The notes: generated by a model not told the origin, from the letters alone. Shown: positions 9,187 to 19,983, numbered from the stretch's first letter. The stretch: DNA of 64,000 nt from Alphaproteobacteria bacterium (GCA_021325375.1 JAJPHG010000034.1:62001-126000), one strand, 5' to 3'. Numbers and translations: made by a program.

Positions 9187-9774
9187 ATGACGTCTTTTCC
9201 ACAGATTCGCGCGGTCGTCTTCGACCTTGAGTTCACGGCCTGGGAAGGCTCGGTCGCGCATCGCTGGTCGCGACCGGGCGAGTTCACCGAGCTCGTGCAG
9301 ATCGGCGCGCTGCTCGTCGACGCGCGAAGCTTCGCGGTCGAGCGCGAGATGGACCTGCTCGTCAAGCCCAGGCTCAATCCGGTGCTGTCGGACTATCTCG
9401 TGAAGCTCACCGGCATCACCAACGAAGAGCTCGCCGCGCGCGGCGTCGATTTCGCGGACGCCTATCGTGCCTTCCTCGACTTCGCGGATGGCGCGCGCAT
9501 CGCGGCCTTCGGGCGCGACGACCTGATCTTCGAGGCCAATCTGGCGCTCTATGGCATGCGCGGCGAGAAGAAGCTGCCGCCTTACGCCAACATCGTGCCT
9601 TGGCTGATCGAGAACGGTATCGATCCCAAAGGCAGGAATGCCTGCGACGTCGGCCCGCTCGCGGGCGTTGTGTTCAAAGGCCGGAAGCACAATGCGCTCG
9701 CCGACGCCTATTCGGTGCTGGGCGGCATCGAAGCGCTGGTCGCGCGCGGCGCGCGAAATCCGTTGCTCGCATGA
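9187..9774 (+). CDS. DEDDh-type 3'-5' exonuclease
   Basis: A 195-residue single-domain exonuclease of the DnaQ/Eri1-like superfamily. The ExoI motif is VFDLEFT, with Asp13 and Glu15 binding metal. ExoII-like residues occur around the FGRDDLIFEANL segment. The ExoIII motif HNALADA supplies His168 and Asp173 of the DEDDh signature. It likely trims single-stranded DNA or RNA 3' ends. The stop codon overlaps the ATG of the downstream cupin gene (ATGA), so the two are translationally coupled. Substrate is unknown. Confidence 0.88.
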   Translation: MTSFPQIRAVVFDLEFTAWEGSVAHRWSRPGEFTELVQIGALLVDARSFAVEREMDLLVKPRLNPVLSDYLVKLTGITNEELAARGVDFADAYRAFLDFADGARIAAFGRDDLIFEANLALYGMRGEKKLPPYANIVPWLIENGIDPKGRNACDVGPLAGVVFKGRKHNALADAYSVLGGIEALVARGARNPLLA

Positions 9775-10124
9775 GCGACGCGGACCGCCTGATCGCCGAG
9801 CTGAAGCTCGCGCCGCATCCCGAAGGCGGCCACTATCGCGAGACCTTCCGGGACGCGCATTCGACCGCGATCTATTTCCTGCTGCGCGCGGGCGAGGTCT
9901 CGCGCCTTCATCGCGTAGACGCCGCCGAGATCTGGCACTTCTATCAGGGCGAGCCGCTCGAGCTGACGATCGGGGACGCGCGCCACGTGTTGAGCGCGGA
10001 CAATCCGCAGATCGTGGTGCCGCCCAATGTTTGGCAGAGCGCGCGTCCGCTGGGCGCCTACACGCTCGTCGGCTGCACGGTGGCTCCGCCGTTCGAATTT
10101 TCGAGGTTCGAGTTGAAAGAGTAA
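9771..10124 (+). CDS. Cupin DUF985 family protein
   Basis: A 117-residue cupin of the DUF985 (Cupin_5) family. Recognisable features are LAPHPEGGHYRETFR at the N-terminus, YFLLRAGEVSRLHRVDAAEIWHFYQGEPL with the metal-site histidines, and PPNVWQSARPLGAYTLVGCTVAPPFEF near the C-terminus. Members are small beta-barrels of uncertain function, sometimes suggested to bind sugars. The ATG overlaps the exonuclease stop by four bases, so this is the second gene of a two-gene operon. A short CCTCCC/GGGAGG hairpin begins at its stop codon. Confidence 0.9.
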   Translation: MSDADRLIAELKLAPHPEGGHYRETFRDAHSTAIYFLLRAGEVSRLHRVDAAEIWHFYQGEPLELTIGDARHVLSADNPQIVVPPNVWQSARPLGAYTLVGCTVAPPFEFSRFELKE

Positions 10125-10144
10125 CCTCCCCACAGGGAGGAGGT
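10124..10144. terminator. Short CCTCCC/GGGAGG hairpin in convergent gap
   Basis: ACCTCCC-CAC-AGGGAGGAGGT forms a small stem starting at the last base of the cupin stop codon. The gap is convergent with the DUF4908 gene ending at 10150. It resembles the outer ends of the class E element at 19155 and may be its minimal derivative. A role as a two-way transcription end is inferred; there is no clear U-tract. Confidence 0.4.
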
Positions 10145-10149
10145 AAATC

Positions 10150-10905
10150 TTAGTTGGGTATCGGCACAGACAGCAGCTGTCCCAGCGCCCTCGCGATGCC
10201 GCGGGAGGAGGCGCGGCCGGCATAGCCGCTACGCACGTCGAAGGTGATGTTCAGCGTCTTGCCCGACATGAACATCAACGGCTTGTTGCCGAGTTCCATG
10301 CGCACCTGCTCGATCTTCCTGGCGAAGGCGGTGCGGCCCTGCGCGTTGGTGACGAAACGGTCGATGCCGCGCGCCGCGTTCTCCATCGCATCGAAGCACA
10401 GCGCGCGCATGCGCGTGTCGCCGGCGAGCGCGTTCCAATCGGCGTTGAAGGTGAGATGGACGCGGCGCGAATAAGCGAGATGCTCGGCCTCGTCCTCGGC
10501 CGCGTTCTGCACGTCGAAGAGCGAGATCTGGCCGGGCGAGGGCGGCAGCGAGTCGCCGGTGCGCTCGGCGGGGACGCCGCCGGGCGCGGCATCGGTGTAG
10601 AGCGTGATGCCGCCCCAGCCCGCGACGCGGATCACCACCGCACCGGAATCGTATTTCAGCGCCCGCCCGCCCAGCGGCGCATGGTCGGCATAGAGGACGT
10701 AAATCTCGGGATCGCCGGGGAAGCGGATGAGATATTTGTCGCCATAGGCGTCGAGCGTGAAGGTCATGTGCCCGGCGCTGTAGGTGCCGGGCTCGATGTC
10801 GCCCATCTGCTCCTGATTGAGACGCGAGGACATCTCGCTCTGCGCCCAGGCGGCAGGCGCGGCCAACAGCGCGCACAAAAGAAGAGCGGTCCCCGTCCTG
10901 GGCAT
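10150..10905 (-). CDS. Secreted DUF4908 protein
   Basis: A 251-residue protein with a clear signal peptide (MPRTGTALLLCALLAAPAAWAQ, cleavage after AWA). The body matches the DUF4908 family: a conserved MGDIEPGTYSAGHMTFTLDAYG core, a ISLFDVQNAAEDEAEHLAYSR stretch, and a C-terminal GSSR-like region ending in beta-strand residues. The family is found in Caulobacterales and relatives and has no assigned function. Extending the frame upstream would need a TTG start at 10923, so I chose the ATG at 10905. Envelope location is inferred from the signal. Confidence 0.8.
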   Translation of the reverse strand: MPRTGTALLLCALLAAPAAWAQSEMSSRLNQEQMGDIEPGTYSAGHMTFTLDAYGDKYLIRFPGDPEIYVLYADHAPLGGRALKYDSGAVVIRVAGWGGITLYTDAAPGGVPAERTGDSLPPSPGQISLFDVQNAAEDEAEHLAYSRRVHLTFNADWNALAGDTRMRALCFDAMENAARGIDRFVTNAQGRTAFARKIEQVRMELGNKPLMFMSGKTLNITFDVRSGYAGRASSRGIARALGQLLSVPIPN

Positions 10906-11008
10906 CGGTCGTTGTCTTCTCAAAGCCCCGCTCGCCCGCGCTCGCGGGCCATCCCGTCGAGCATCCTAGCCGGGGGAATGGGGCGATTTTAAGCCCGGCA
11001 CCCATCAG

Positions 11009-11152
11009 TGTCATGGCCCGCGAATGCGGGCCATCCAGGTGAGCTTCGCAAAATTGATTAAGTAAAATCTCAAACCACCCGGCAATCGGTATGCAGAACC
11101 CAGCTGGGTGGCCCGTTCGCACGCTGTCGCCACGAACTCGCGGGCCATGACA
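11009..11152. repeat. Class A hairpin element, copy 2 (variant right arm)
   Basis: The left arm TGTCATGGCCCGCGAATGC is identical to copy 1 and is followed by GGGCCATCCAGG. In the right arm the usual GGCCCGC-ATTC-GCGGGCC tip carries extra bases between CCCG and CGCGGGCC (roughly 11115-11141). Its inner part reads opposite to copies 3-5: GCAGAACCCAGCTGGGT appears beside the right arm. It ends 8 bases from the enoyl-CoA hydratase stop codon. Confidence 0.8.
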
Positions 11153-11160
11153 AGTTGGGA

Positions 11161-11970
11161 TCAGATATTCTCGAAGCTTCCGCCGCGCCCCTTGCCCGCC
11201 GCGAAGCGGGACGCGCCGTCGCGCGACTCGCCGCTCGCGAGCGTCGTCCGGCCGAGCTCGGTCTCGTTCGCCATCGCGGCCGCGAAATCGCTTTCGTATT
11301 GTTCGTACACGGAACGCCGGTCGCTTCTCAGGCACCTCTGCGGCAGGCGCGCGATCTCGGCGGCGAGCGCTTCTGCCTCCGCGCGGGCCTGGCCTTTGGC
11401 GACGACGCGGTTGGCGAGGCCGAATTCCAATGCCTCGCGCGCACCCACCGGGCGTCCGGTCAGGATCATGTCGAGCGCGCGCGACTGGCCGATGAGGCGC
11501 GGCAGGCGCACCGTTCCGCCGTCGATCAACGGCACGCCCCAGCGCCGGCAGAAGACGCCGAACACCGCGTCCTCCTCCGCGACGCGCAAATCGCACCAGC
11601 ACGCGAGCTCCAATCCGCCCGCGACCGCGTATCCCGAAACCGCCGCGATCACCGGCTTCGACAGCCGCATCCGCGTCGGCCCCATCGGGCCGTCCGCCGC
11701 GAGCGGGTCGAGAGCGGCTGGATCGATCTTCGTGACGCGGTTGCCGCCGCCGGTCGCGACCGCCTTCAGGTCCGCGCCCGCGCAGAACGTCCCGCCGGCG
11801 CCCCACAGCACCGCCACTTTCGCCGCATCGTCTTTCTCGAAATCGAGGAAGGCGTCGCTGAGCGCGTCGGCCGTCTCGCGGTCCACGGCGTTGCGTGCCT
11901 GCGGGCGGTTCAGAATCACGGTCGTCACCGCATCTTTACGCTCGACAGTTACGTTCCGGCGGTCGCTCAT
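11161..11970 (-). CDS. Enoyl-CoA hydratase/isomerase family protein (crotonase)
   Basis: A 269-residue crotonase-fold enzyme. The oxyanion-hole strands are visible as GGTFCAGADLKAV and, further on, AVSGYAVAGGLELACWCDLRVA, giving the two backbone NH groups. The usual glutamate position appears as the Trp/Gly-rich FCRRWGVPLIDGGTVRLPR, and a GLANRVV segment follows. It is probably a fatty-acyl or related CoA hydratase or isomerase, but the reaction cannot be fixed from sequence. The ATG at 11970 follows GAGAGGAAA, better than the upstream alternative at 12012. It is divergent from aconitase across an 81-base gap. Confidence 0.88.
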   Translation of the reverse strand: MSDRRNVTVERKDAVTTVILNRPQARNAVDRETADALSDAFLDFEKDDAAKVAVLWGAGGTFCAGADLKAVATGGGNRVTKIDPAALDPLAADGPMGPTRMRLSKPVIAAVSGYAVAGGLELACWCDLRVAEEDAVFGVFCRRWGVPLIDGGTVRLPRLIGQSRALDMILTGRPVGAREALEFGLANRVVAKGQARAEAEALAAEIARLPQRCLRSDRRSVYEQYESDFAAAMANETELGRTTLASGESRDGASRFAAGKGRGGSFENI

Positions 11971-12051
11971 TTTCCTCTCCAAAACGGCTTGGCATCCGGG
12001 CGGATTAGGCATAAACCCCCCTCGTTCTCACCATCCGTGAAGGGCGCTCCC

Positions 12052-14763
<2,712 letters not shown>

Positions 14764-14800
14764 TATTGGCTTCCTGGCCGAGCTGTGCTAAGGTTGGCTT

Positions 14801-15016
14801 ATGAGCGACACTAAGACGGTCGATATTTCGGGAATCCGTTTCTCTTCGACGGCGTTCCCGACCGCGGAAGATCAAGTGCTGTGGGATAGTCTTACGCACG
14901 AGCAGCGCTTGGCAATCCTTGTGCGCGATGAAGAAGAAGGTTTCCGCAGCGGCGTGGCGAAAGCGTCTTCCGCGCAAGAGATCCTCGCGGAGGTTCTTGC
15001 TGAACGCGGGAAATGA
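14801..15016 (+). CDS. Putative ParD-like antitoxin
   Basis: A 71-residue acidic small protein (SDTKTVDISGIRFSS start, then LWDSLTHEQRLAILVRDEEEGFRSG and a C-terminal AEVLAERGK). No strong DNA-binding motif is visible. The gene context makes the call: its stop codon overlaps by four bases (ATGA) the start of a ParE/RelE-like toxin frame, the normal layout of such antitoxin-toxin pairs. The toxin is frameshifted here, so the antitoxin may be a remnant of a decayed module. Confidence is in the context more than in the sequence. Confidence 0.55.
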   Translation: MSDTKTVDISGIRFSSTAFPTAEDQVLWDSLTHEQRLAILVRDEEEGFRSGVAKASSAQEILAEVLAERGK

Positions 15017-15281
15017 CCTTCGAGCTTTCCAAACGGGCGCGGTCGGACATCAAGAATATCACCCGCTACACGCTGGAAAGTTTCGGCCTCGCCAAAGCCG
15101 ACGAATACCTTGACGGCTCTATAAGCTCTTCGATTTGCTGACCGACAATCCGAAGTTTGGGCGCGAATGGGCTGGCGGCGGTCGCCGATGCGTATATCGC
15201 ATGCACTATGTTTACTACTGCCTTGTTGGCGCTCATGTTTTTTATCACTCATGTCCGGCACTCCAGCCGAAACCCGCTTGA
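15013..15281 (+). pseudogene. ParE/RelE-like toxin, frameshifted
   Basis: The frame from 15013 reads MTFELSKRARSDIKNITRYT and continues LESFGLAKADEYLDG, typical of the ParE toxin N-terminus. It then falls out of frame and stops after about 43 residues. The +1 frame resumes exactly with LYKLFDLLTDNPKFGREW, then RRCVYRMHYVYYCLVGAHVFY, the ParE C-terminal strands. A single missing base at about 15114-15118 (GGCTCTAT where GGCCTCTAT is expected) explains it. Intact, it would be about 89 residues. It could be genuine inactivation or an assembly error. Confidence 0.75.
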
Positions 15282-15452
15282 CCGTGCGAACATGACGTTG
15301 ACTGCGCATTTTCCGAACTGGCGGCGGCGACGAATTGGCACTAATCTTCCAACCTTGGGGGGCCTGCGTCGGGTTGGCGCAGCGGGGAGTGCATGGCTGC
15401 CAAGTCGGGCCGTTCAAGTCGAAGTGACTGGAGGGGGGAGGGGTGCCTGCCT

Positions 15453-16232
15453 ATGCTCCGGCCCATGAATCTCCGCCCCATCGCGCGTTCGCTTCTGCTG
15501 GCCGCGGGCCTGTGCATGCTCGCCGTCCCGGTGGGCGCGGGCGCGCCTGCGATGAAGCGGCCCGTGGTGGTCGAGCTCTATACGAGCCAGGGCTGCAGCT
15601 CGTGCCTGCCCGCGGACGCGCTGCTCGCCAAGCTCACCAAGCGGGGCGACGTGCTGCCGCTGTCGCTCTCGGTCACCTATTGGGACATGCTGGGCTGGAA
15701 GGACACGCTCGCCAGCGAGAACAACACGCGCCGCCAGAAGGCCTATGCGGCGGCGATGGGGCATGGCGCGGTCTACACGCCGCAGATGATCGTCGACGGC
15801 ATCACCGACGTCGTAGGTTCGCGCGAAGGACAGGTGCTCTCCGCGATCGACGCGCGCGCGCGCGACGGCGACGGCGACAACGTACCGATCGCCGTGCACG
15901 AGACGAAGGACGAGCTGCATATCGGCATCGGCGCGTCGCAGGACCGCGGCGCCCCGCCCGCCACGGTGTGGCTGTTCCATCTCAAGGCTGCGGCCACGGT
16001 TGCGATTGGTGGTGGCGAGAATGACGGCCGCACGATGACCTATCACAACGTCGTCGGCGATCTGCGCGCGGTCGGCCAGTGGAAGGGCGATCCGCTCATC
16101 ATCGATCTGCCGCGCTCCGCGATGGAAGGCCTGCCGCACGATTCCGTCGCGGTCGTCGTGCAGCGCGGCGGCTACGGCCACGTCGTCGGCGCCGCGATGC
16201 TGCCGCATCCCGATTTCGCGCCCGAACGATAG
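15453..16232 (+). CDS. Secreted DUF1223 thioredoxin-fold protein
   Basis: A 259-residue protein with an N-terminal signal sequence (RSLLLAAGLCMLAVPVGAGA). The DUF1223 core begins VVVELYTSQGCSSCLPAD, with a CSSC thioredoxin-like motif, then SVTYWDMLGWKDTLA, AMGHGAVYTPQMIVDG and a C-terminal beta-domain ending GYGHVVGAAMLPHP. The family is predicted to have a periplasmic redox role of unknown partner. The ATG at 15453 has a GGGGGGAGGGG run nine bases upstream. Another ATG at 15465 is possible. Confidence 0.88.
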   Translation: MLRPMNLRPIARSLLLAAGLCMLAVPVGAGAPAMKRPVVVELYTSQGCSSCLPADALLAKLTKRGDVLPLSLSVTYWDMLGWKDTLASENNTRRQKAYAAAMGHGAVYTPQMIVDGITDVVGSREGQVLSAIDARARDGDGDNVPIAVHETKDELHIGIGASQDRGAPPATVWLFHLKAAATVAIGGGENDGRTMTYHNVVGDLRAVGQWKGDPLIIDLPRSAMEGLPHDSVAVVVQRGGYGHVVGAAMLPHPDFAPER

Positions 16233-16252
16233 CGCGCATAATCGCAGCCCTG

Positions 16253-16561
16253 ATGGCGCTGTTCTTCGATTCGCAATGGTTCGACGGCAGGCTCGCAGCC
16301 CTCGGCCTGACGCGCGAGGCCGTCGGCGCCGCGCTGGGTTTCGGCGCCGACGAGATCGCCGAAATCTGGAAGGACCAGCGCGAGCTTAGCGCCGAACATG
16401 TGCGGCTCCTGGCCGCGCTGCTCGCCGTGCCGGCGAAGGAGATCGCCAGCCGCGCCGGCGTCTCGACGCCTCTGCCGCGCGACGATCTCGAGACGCGGCT
16501 CGCCCGCGTCGAGGCCGAGCTCGCCGAGGTCAAGGCGCTCGTGGCGGCAAAGCTCAAATGA
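16253..16561 (+). CDS. Small HTH-like protein with C-terminal coiled coil
   Basis: A 102-residue protein. Residues 10-65 (LAALGLTREAVGAALGFGADEIAEIWKDQRELSAEHVRLLAALL) look like a Cro/XRE-type helical bundle. The last 25 residues (DDLETRLARVEAELAEVKALVAAKL) form a heptad-patterned coiled coil. This suggests a small oligomeric regulator, but DNA binding is inferred. It overlaps the next gene by four bases (ATGA), so the two form an operon. Confidence 0.65.
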   Translation: MALFFDSQWFDGRLAALGLTREAVGAALGFGADEIAEIWKDQRELSAEHVRLLAALLAVPAKEIASRAGVSTPLPRDDLETRLARVEAELAEVKALVAAKLK

Positions 16562-17061
16562 TCGCCTTCGGCCTCATGCTCTTCTTCGCCTGCGTCGCGT
16601 CGTGGATCGTTTCGGGCAGCGCCTATCTGCGCTTTGCTTGCGTCCTTTATGCGGCGCTCGCCATTGCGGCGGGGACGAGATTCGCCGACGGCGTAGCCCC
16701 GATCGTCTGCGCCATAGCCCCGGTGATGATGGCGCTGACGCTCGTCCGTTCGCGTCTGGCCGCGCCGTTGCTCGCAATGTCGGTGATGGCAGGCCTCGCC
16801 GCGGCGGCGACAGGGATCGCGGTCCTGGCATTCGCGCCTTTGCTGGCGGCGGCAATCGCGATCGCCGTGGCCGGGCGGCGGTCGCTTCAGGCTTATGCCG
16901 TGGCGCTCGCGCTCGTCGCGAGCGCCGCGTCCTATCTGGCGGGATCGCTGCCGGGACTGATCGCGTTCTCGTCGGTGGCCGTGCTCGGCGCGGCGCTACA
17001 GGCGCCGGTCGAGAAAAAGCGTAACCCCGCGCACGGGCTCGCGGTACGCCGCGCGCGGTAG
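16558..17061 (+). CDS. Alanine-rich membrane protein of unknown function
   Basis: A 167-residue, highly hydrophobic protein with five or six predicted membrane segments, rich in Ala, Val and Leu, and a basic C-terminus (KKRNPAHGLAVRRAR). No family is recognised. It is coupled by ATGA to the upstream HTH-like gene. Its last 66 bases overlap, antisense, the end of the small reverse gene at 16996. Confidence 0.6.
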   Translation: MIAFGLMLFFACVASWIVSGSAYLRFACVLYAALAIAAGTRFADGVAPIVCAIAPVMMALTLVRSRLAAPLLAMSVMAGLAAAATGIAVLAFAPLLAAAIAIAVAGRRSLQAYAVALALVASAASYLAGSLPGLIAFSSVAVLGAALQAPVEKKRNPAHGLAVRRAR

Positions 17062-17328
17062 GGATTCGCCGCGCATAGGCAGCGCCTGGCCGATCACTTG
17101 TGCGGCATAGGCGGCGCGCAGCACCGGTCCGTCCCATGCGGACACGCCGGCTGTGTCAAAACGATACGCGTTGCGGCGCGTCGGCTTGGCACCGCGGCGC
17201 TCTTCGAAGTGCTGCTCCGGATCGCCGGAAGACGCGGTTCGGCGCGGTTTTTCGAGGCGCAGCGCGCGGCCGGGCGCGCTCCACGCTCCCGTCGTCCTCG
17301 CATCGCCGTTCGTCGCCTGCACGCTCAT
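16996..17328 (-). CDS. Small conserved-looking protein of unknown function
   Basis: A 110-residue basic protein. The C-terminal half (YRFDTAGVSAWDGPVLRAAY, then AAQVIGQALPMRGE) is ordered and reads like a short alphaproteobacterial family I have a sense of but cannot name. The N-terminal 55 residues are Arg/Glu-rich and disordered. Start ATG at 17328. The overlap of its 3' end with the upstream membrane gene lowers confidence. Without it, 17062-17450 would be empty. Confidence 0.5.
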   Translation of the reverse strand: MSVQATNGDARTTGAWSAPGRALRLEKPRRTASSGDPEQHFEERRGAKPTRRNAYRFDTAGVSAWDGPVLRAAYAAQVIGQALPMRGESLPRAAYREPVRGVTLFLDRRL

Positions 17329-17450
17329 AACCTGTTCTTAAGGCAAAGCACGGGCCGCGTTGTTTGGTTCCGTGCTTCGCCTCGACGGTTACGAGTTTTT
17401 TAAGGCGCCGGCCCACATCATCCCGTCATAAGGCCGCAAAAAGGCCAGGG

Positions 17451-19151
17451 ATGGTGGATGTGCTTACCAAGTCGCTGCAGAAGCCTGCCGACAGCGTCGC
17501 GCAATTGCGCGCCGTCGATGACGCCGAGCGCGTAAGCCTCGCGGTCTCGGCGGCGAGCATCGTCGCCTTCTCCTGGACCGCGAGCGACGATCTGATCACC
17601 TGGGACGGCGCGCGCGAGATCCTTCCCGCCCAGATCGGCATGGAGAGCGCGTGCCGGGGCCGCAATTTCCTGGGCTTCATGAGCTCGGAAGGGCGCGCCC
17701 GCGTCAGCGCGCTGCTCGAAAGCCGTGCGCCGGGCAACACGGCCATCGACCTCGACATCGAGTTCGCCTCCGCCATGGGCTCGGTCTGGTACGTCATGGT
17801 GGGCACGCGCGTCGCGGGCGCGAGCGGCAAGACCGAGCGCCTCACCGGCCTGATCCGCGAGATCACCGAGCGCAGGCGCGAATCGCAGCGCCTCAAATAT
17901 CTCGCCATGCGCGACGAGCTGACCGGACACCTGAACCGCAACTCGCTGCGCGCCGAGCTCGCCGAGGCCATCGACAAGGCGAAAGCCGAAGAGCGCAACT
18001 GCGCCTTCCTCGTCGCCTCGATCGACAGGCTCGCGATGATCAACGACAATTACGGCTTCGACGCCGCGGACGAGGTGATCGTCGCGGTCGGCGAGCGGCT
18101 GTCGCGGACGCTGCGCTCGACCGACGTCATCGGACGCACCGCGGGCAACAAGTTCGGCGTCATCCTGCGCAACTGCTCGGAGCGCGAGCTCGGCCTCGTC
18201 GCCGACCGCCTGCGCGCGTCGGTGCGCGACCGCGTCATCGACACGCGCTCCGGCATGGTCTCGGCGACGAGCTCGGTCGGCGCGGTGCTGCTGCCGCAGG
18301 GCGCGCAGTCGAGCCAGGAGGCGATGCTGCGCGCCGAGGAGACGCTGGAGCGCGCGCGCAGCGCCGGCCGCGACGGCTTCGCGGTCTATGCGAAATCGCC
18401 GCAGCTCGAGACGGGGCGGCTGCGCCTGATGGCCATCGCCGACGAGGTCGTCAACGCGCTCAGGGACAATCGCCTGGTCTTCGCCTATCAGCCCATCGTC
18501 GACGCGAAGACGCGCGAAACCAAGCATCACGAATGCCTGCTGCGCATGAAGCGCGAGGACGGCTCCATCCTGGCGGCGGGCGCCTTCATCCCCGCGGCGG
18601 AGCAGCTCGGCCTCGTGCGCCTCGTCGACCGCCGCGCGCTGGAGATGACGGTCGACATGCTCCATTCCCATCCGCAGCTCACCCTCGGCGTGAACGTGTC
18701 GGGGACGACGGCGGGCGATCCGTCCTGGCTCAAATCCTTCATCGACCATGTGCGCGCCAATTCGAGCATCGCGCCCCGCATGATCATCGAGCTCACCGAG
18801 ACCGCGGCGCTGCATCATTTCGAGGAGAACGCGAATTTCGTCAGCCAGCTTCGTGAGCTCGGCTGCCGCGTCGCGATCGACGATTTCGGCGCCGGCTACA
18901 CCTCGTTCCGCAATCTCCAGATGCTGCGCGTCGACATGGTCAAGATCGACGGCGCCTATGTGCAGGGCCTGTGCTCCTCGCCCGACAACCAGATCTTCGT
19001 GCGCACGCTGGTCGACCTCGCCAAGAACTTCAAGCTCAAGACGGTGGCGGAGTGGGTCGGCACGGAGGAAGAGGCGGCGCTGCTGGAGAGCTTCGGCATC
19101 GACTACTTCCAGGGCTTCCTCTTCGGCGTGCCGAAGCTGGAGATCGGGTAA
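17451..19151 (+). CDS. PAS-GGDEF-EAL signalling protein with degenerate GGDEF
   Basis: A 566-residue cyclic-di-GMP pathway protein. Residues 20-150 are PAS-like. A GGDEF domain spans about 150-310 but its signature is AGNKF (231-235), so diguanylate cyclase activity is probably lost. The EAL domain spans about 330-560. Its signature is ECL with metal-binding Glu361, and downstream VNVSG, ELTETA, DDFGAGYTS, VKIDG, AEWV and YFQGF keep the remaining catalytic residues, so phosphodiesterase activity is plausible. No membrane segment is seen. The ATG at 17451 begins MVDVLTKS. Confidence 0.9.
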   Translation: MVDVLTKSLQKPADSVAQLRAVDDAERVSLAVSAASIVAFSWTASDDLITWDGAREILPAQIGMESACRGRNFLGFMSSEGRARVSALLESRAPGNTAIDLDIEFASAMGSVWYVMVGTRVAGASGKTERLTGLIREITERRRESQRLKYLAMRDELTGHLNRNSLRAELAEAIDKAKAEERNCAFLVASIDRLAMINDNYGFDAADEVIVAVGERLSRTLRSTDVIGRTAGNKFGVILRNCSERELGLVADRLRASVRDRVIDTRSGMVSATSSVGAVLLPQGAQSSQEAMLRAEETLERARSAGRDGFAVYAKSPQLETGRLRLMAIADEVVNALRDNRLVFAYQPIVDAKTRETKHHECLLRMKREDGSILAAGAFIPAAEQLGLVRLVDRRALEMTVDMLHSHPQLTLGVNVSGTTAGDPSWLKSFIDHVRANSSIAPRMIIELTETAALHHFEENANFVSQLRELGCRVAIDDFGAGYTSFRNLQMLRVDMVKIDGAYVQGLCSSPDNQIFVRTLVDLAKNFKLKTVAEWVGTEEEAALLESFGIDYFQGFLFGVPKLEIG

Positions 19152-19154
19152 TCA

Positions 19155-19285
19155 ACCTCCCCCTTTGTGGGGAGGTCGAAAAATGCGAAGCATTTTTCGG
19201 GTGGGGCAAGACGTCCCGCACCGTTCCCCCACCCGAAATCTCTTCGCTGCGCTTCGAGATTTCGACCTCCCCACAAGGGGGAGGT
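19155..19285. repeat. Class E hairpin element
   Basis: Inverted repeat whose outer arms are ACCTCCCCCTTTGTGGGGAGGT on the left and ACCTCCCCACAAGGGGGAGGT on the right. Inside, the pieces CCCGAAA/TTTCGGG and GGTGGGG/CCCCACC also pair. It fills the convergent gap between the EAL-domain gene and phaR, starting three bases after the stop codon. Confidence 0.8.
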
Positions 19286-19291
19286 AAGCCG

Positions 19292-19891
19292 CTATTTCCG
19301 CTGGCTGAGTTCGGCGAGCTGTTTGCGCATCTGCTCGATCTCGCTCTTGAGCTCGCTGATGTCTTCCGACGGCTTGGCTTTGGGCTCGGGCGTGGTGCCG
19401 TTGGTCTTGGGCTCTTCCTCCGTCCGCGCGGGCTTCACGGCGAAGGGCGAGAACATCTGCATCGCGCGCTCGAACATGGCGAGGTTCTGGCGCGTGATCG
19501 TCTCGATGACCTGGCTGCCGCCGCCGAAAGCCTCGGCGATGCGGTTGCGCATCGCTTCCTGGTTCTTGGTGAAGCTGTCCATCGACATGTCGAGATAGCC
19601 CGGCACGAAACCCTGCAAGCTGTCGCCGTAGAAGCGGATGAGCTGGCGCAGGAACTTGATCGGCAGCAGTGACTGGCCCTTGGCTTCTTCCTCGAAGATG
19701 ATCTGGGTGAGCACCGAGCGGGTGATTTCCTCGCCGGTGCGCGCGTCGCGGACCTCGAACTCGGTCCCGGCTTTGACCATGTCGCAGAGGTGGTCGAGCG
19801 TCACGTAGCTCGAGGTCTGCGTGTTGTAGAGCCTGCGGTTGGCGTATTTCTTGATGACGACCGGATCGCCCTTGGGCTGTTCTTCCACCAC
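19292..19891 (-). CDS. phaR: Polyhydroxyalkanoate synthesis repressor PhaR
   Basis: A 199-residue PHB-granule sensing repressor. The N-terminal DNA-binding domain has VVIKKYANRRLYNTQTSSYV followed by TLDHLCDMVKAG. The PHB accumulation domain includes FEEEAKGQSLLPIKFLRQLIR and the amphipathic stretch LQGFVPGYLDMSMDSF. The C-terminal 45 residues are charged and end in a predicted coiled coil. I chose the GTG at 19891, 8 bases after CGAAGGG; the reading frame is open further upstream. It is divergent from phaA, and PhaR typically represses pha genes until PHB is made. Confidence 0.93.
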   Translation of the reverse strand: MVEEQPKGDPVVIKKYANRRLYNTQTSSYVTLDHLCDMVKAGTEFEVRDARTGEEITRSVLTQIIFEEEAKGQSLLPIKFLRQLIRFYGDSLQGFVPGYLDMSMDSFTKNQEAMRNRIAEAFGGGSQVIETITRQNLAMFERAMQMFSPFAVKPARTEEEPKTNGTTPEPKAKPSEDISELKSEIEQMRKQLAELSQRK

Positions 19892-19983
19892 GCATCCAAC
19901 CCTTCGAACAGGAGCCTTGCGCGCCTCTTCCCGGGCGCCGCAACGGATTACAAAAGCATCACATTTTCCACCATGTCCAGTGT

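Noticed and set aside
15282..15452. A further coding region between the parE-like pseudogene and the DUF1223 gene
   Set aside because: Only short frames without good starts are present; nothing supportable was seen.
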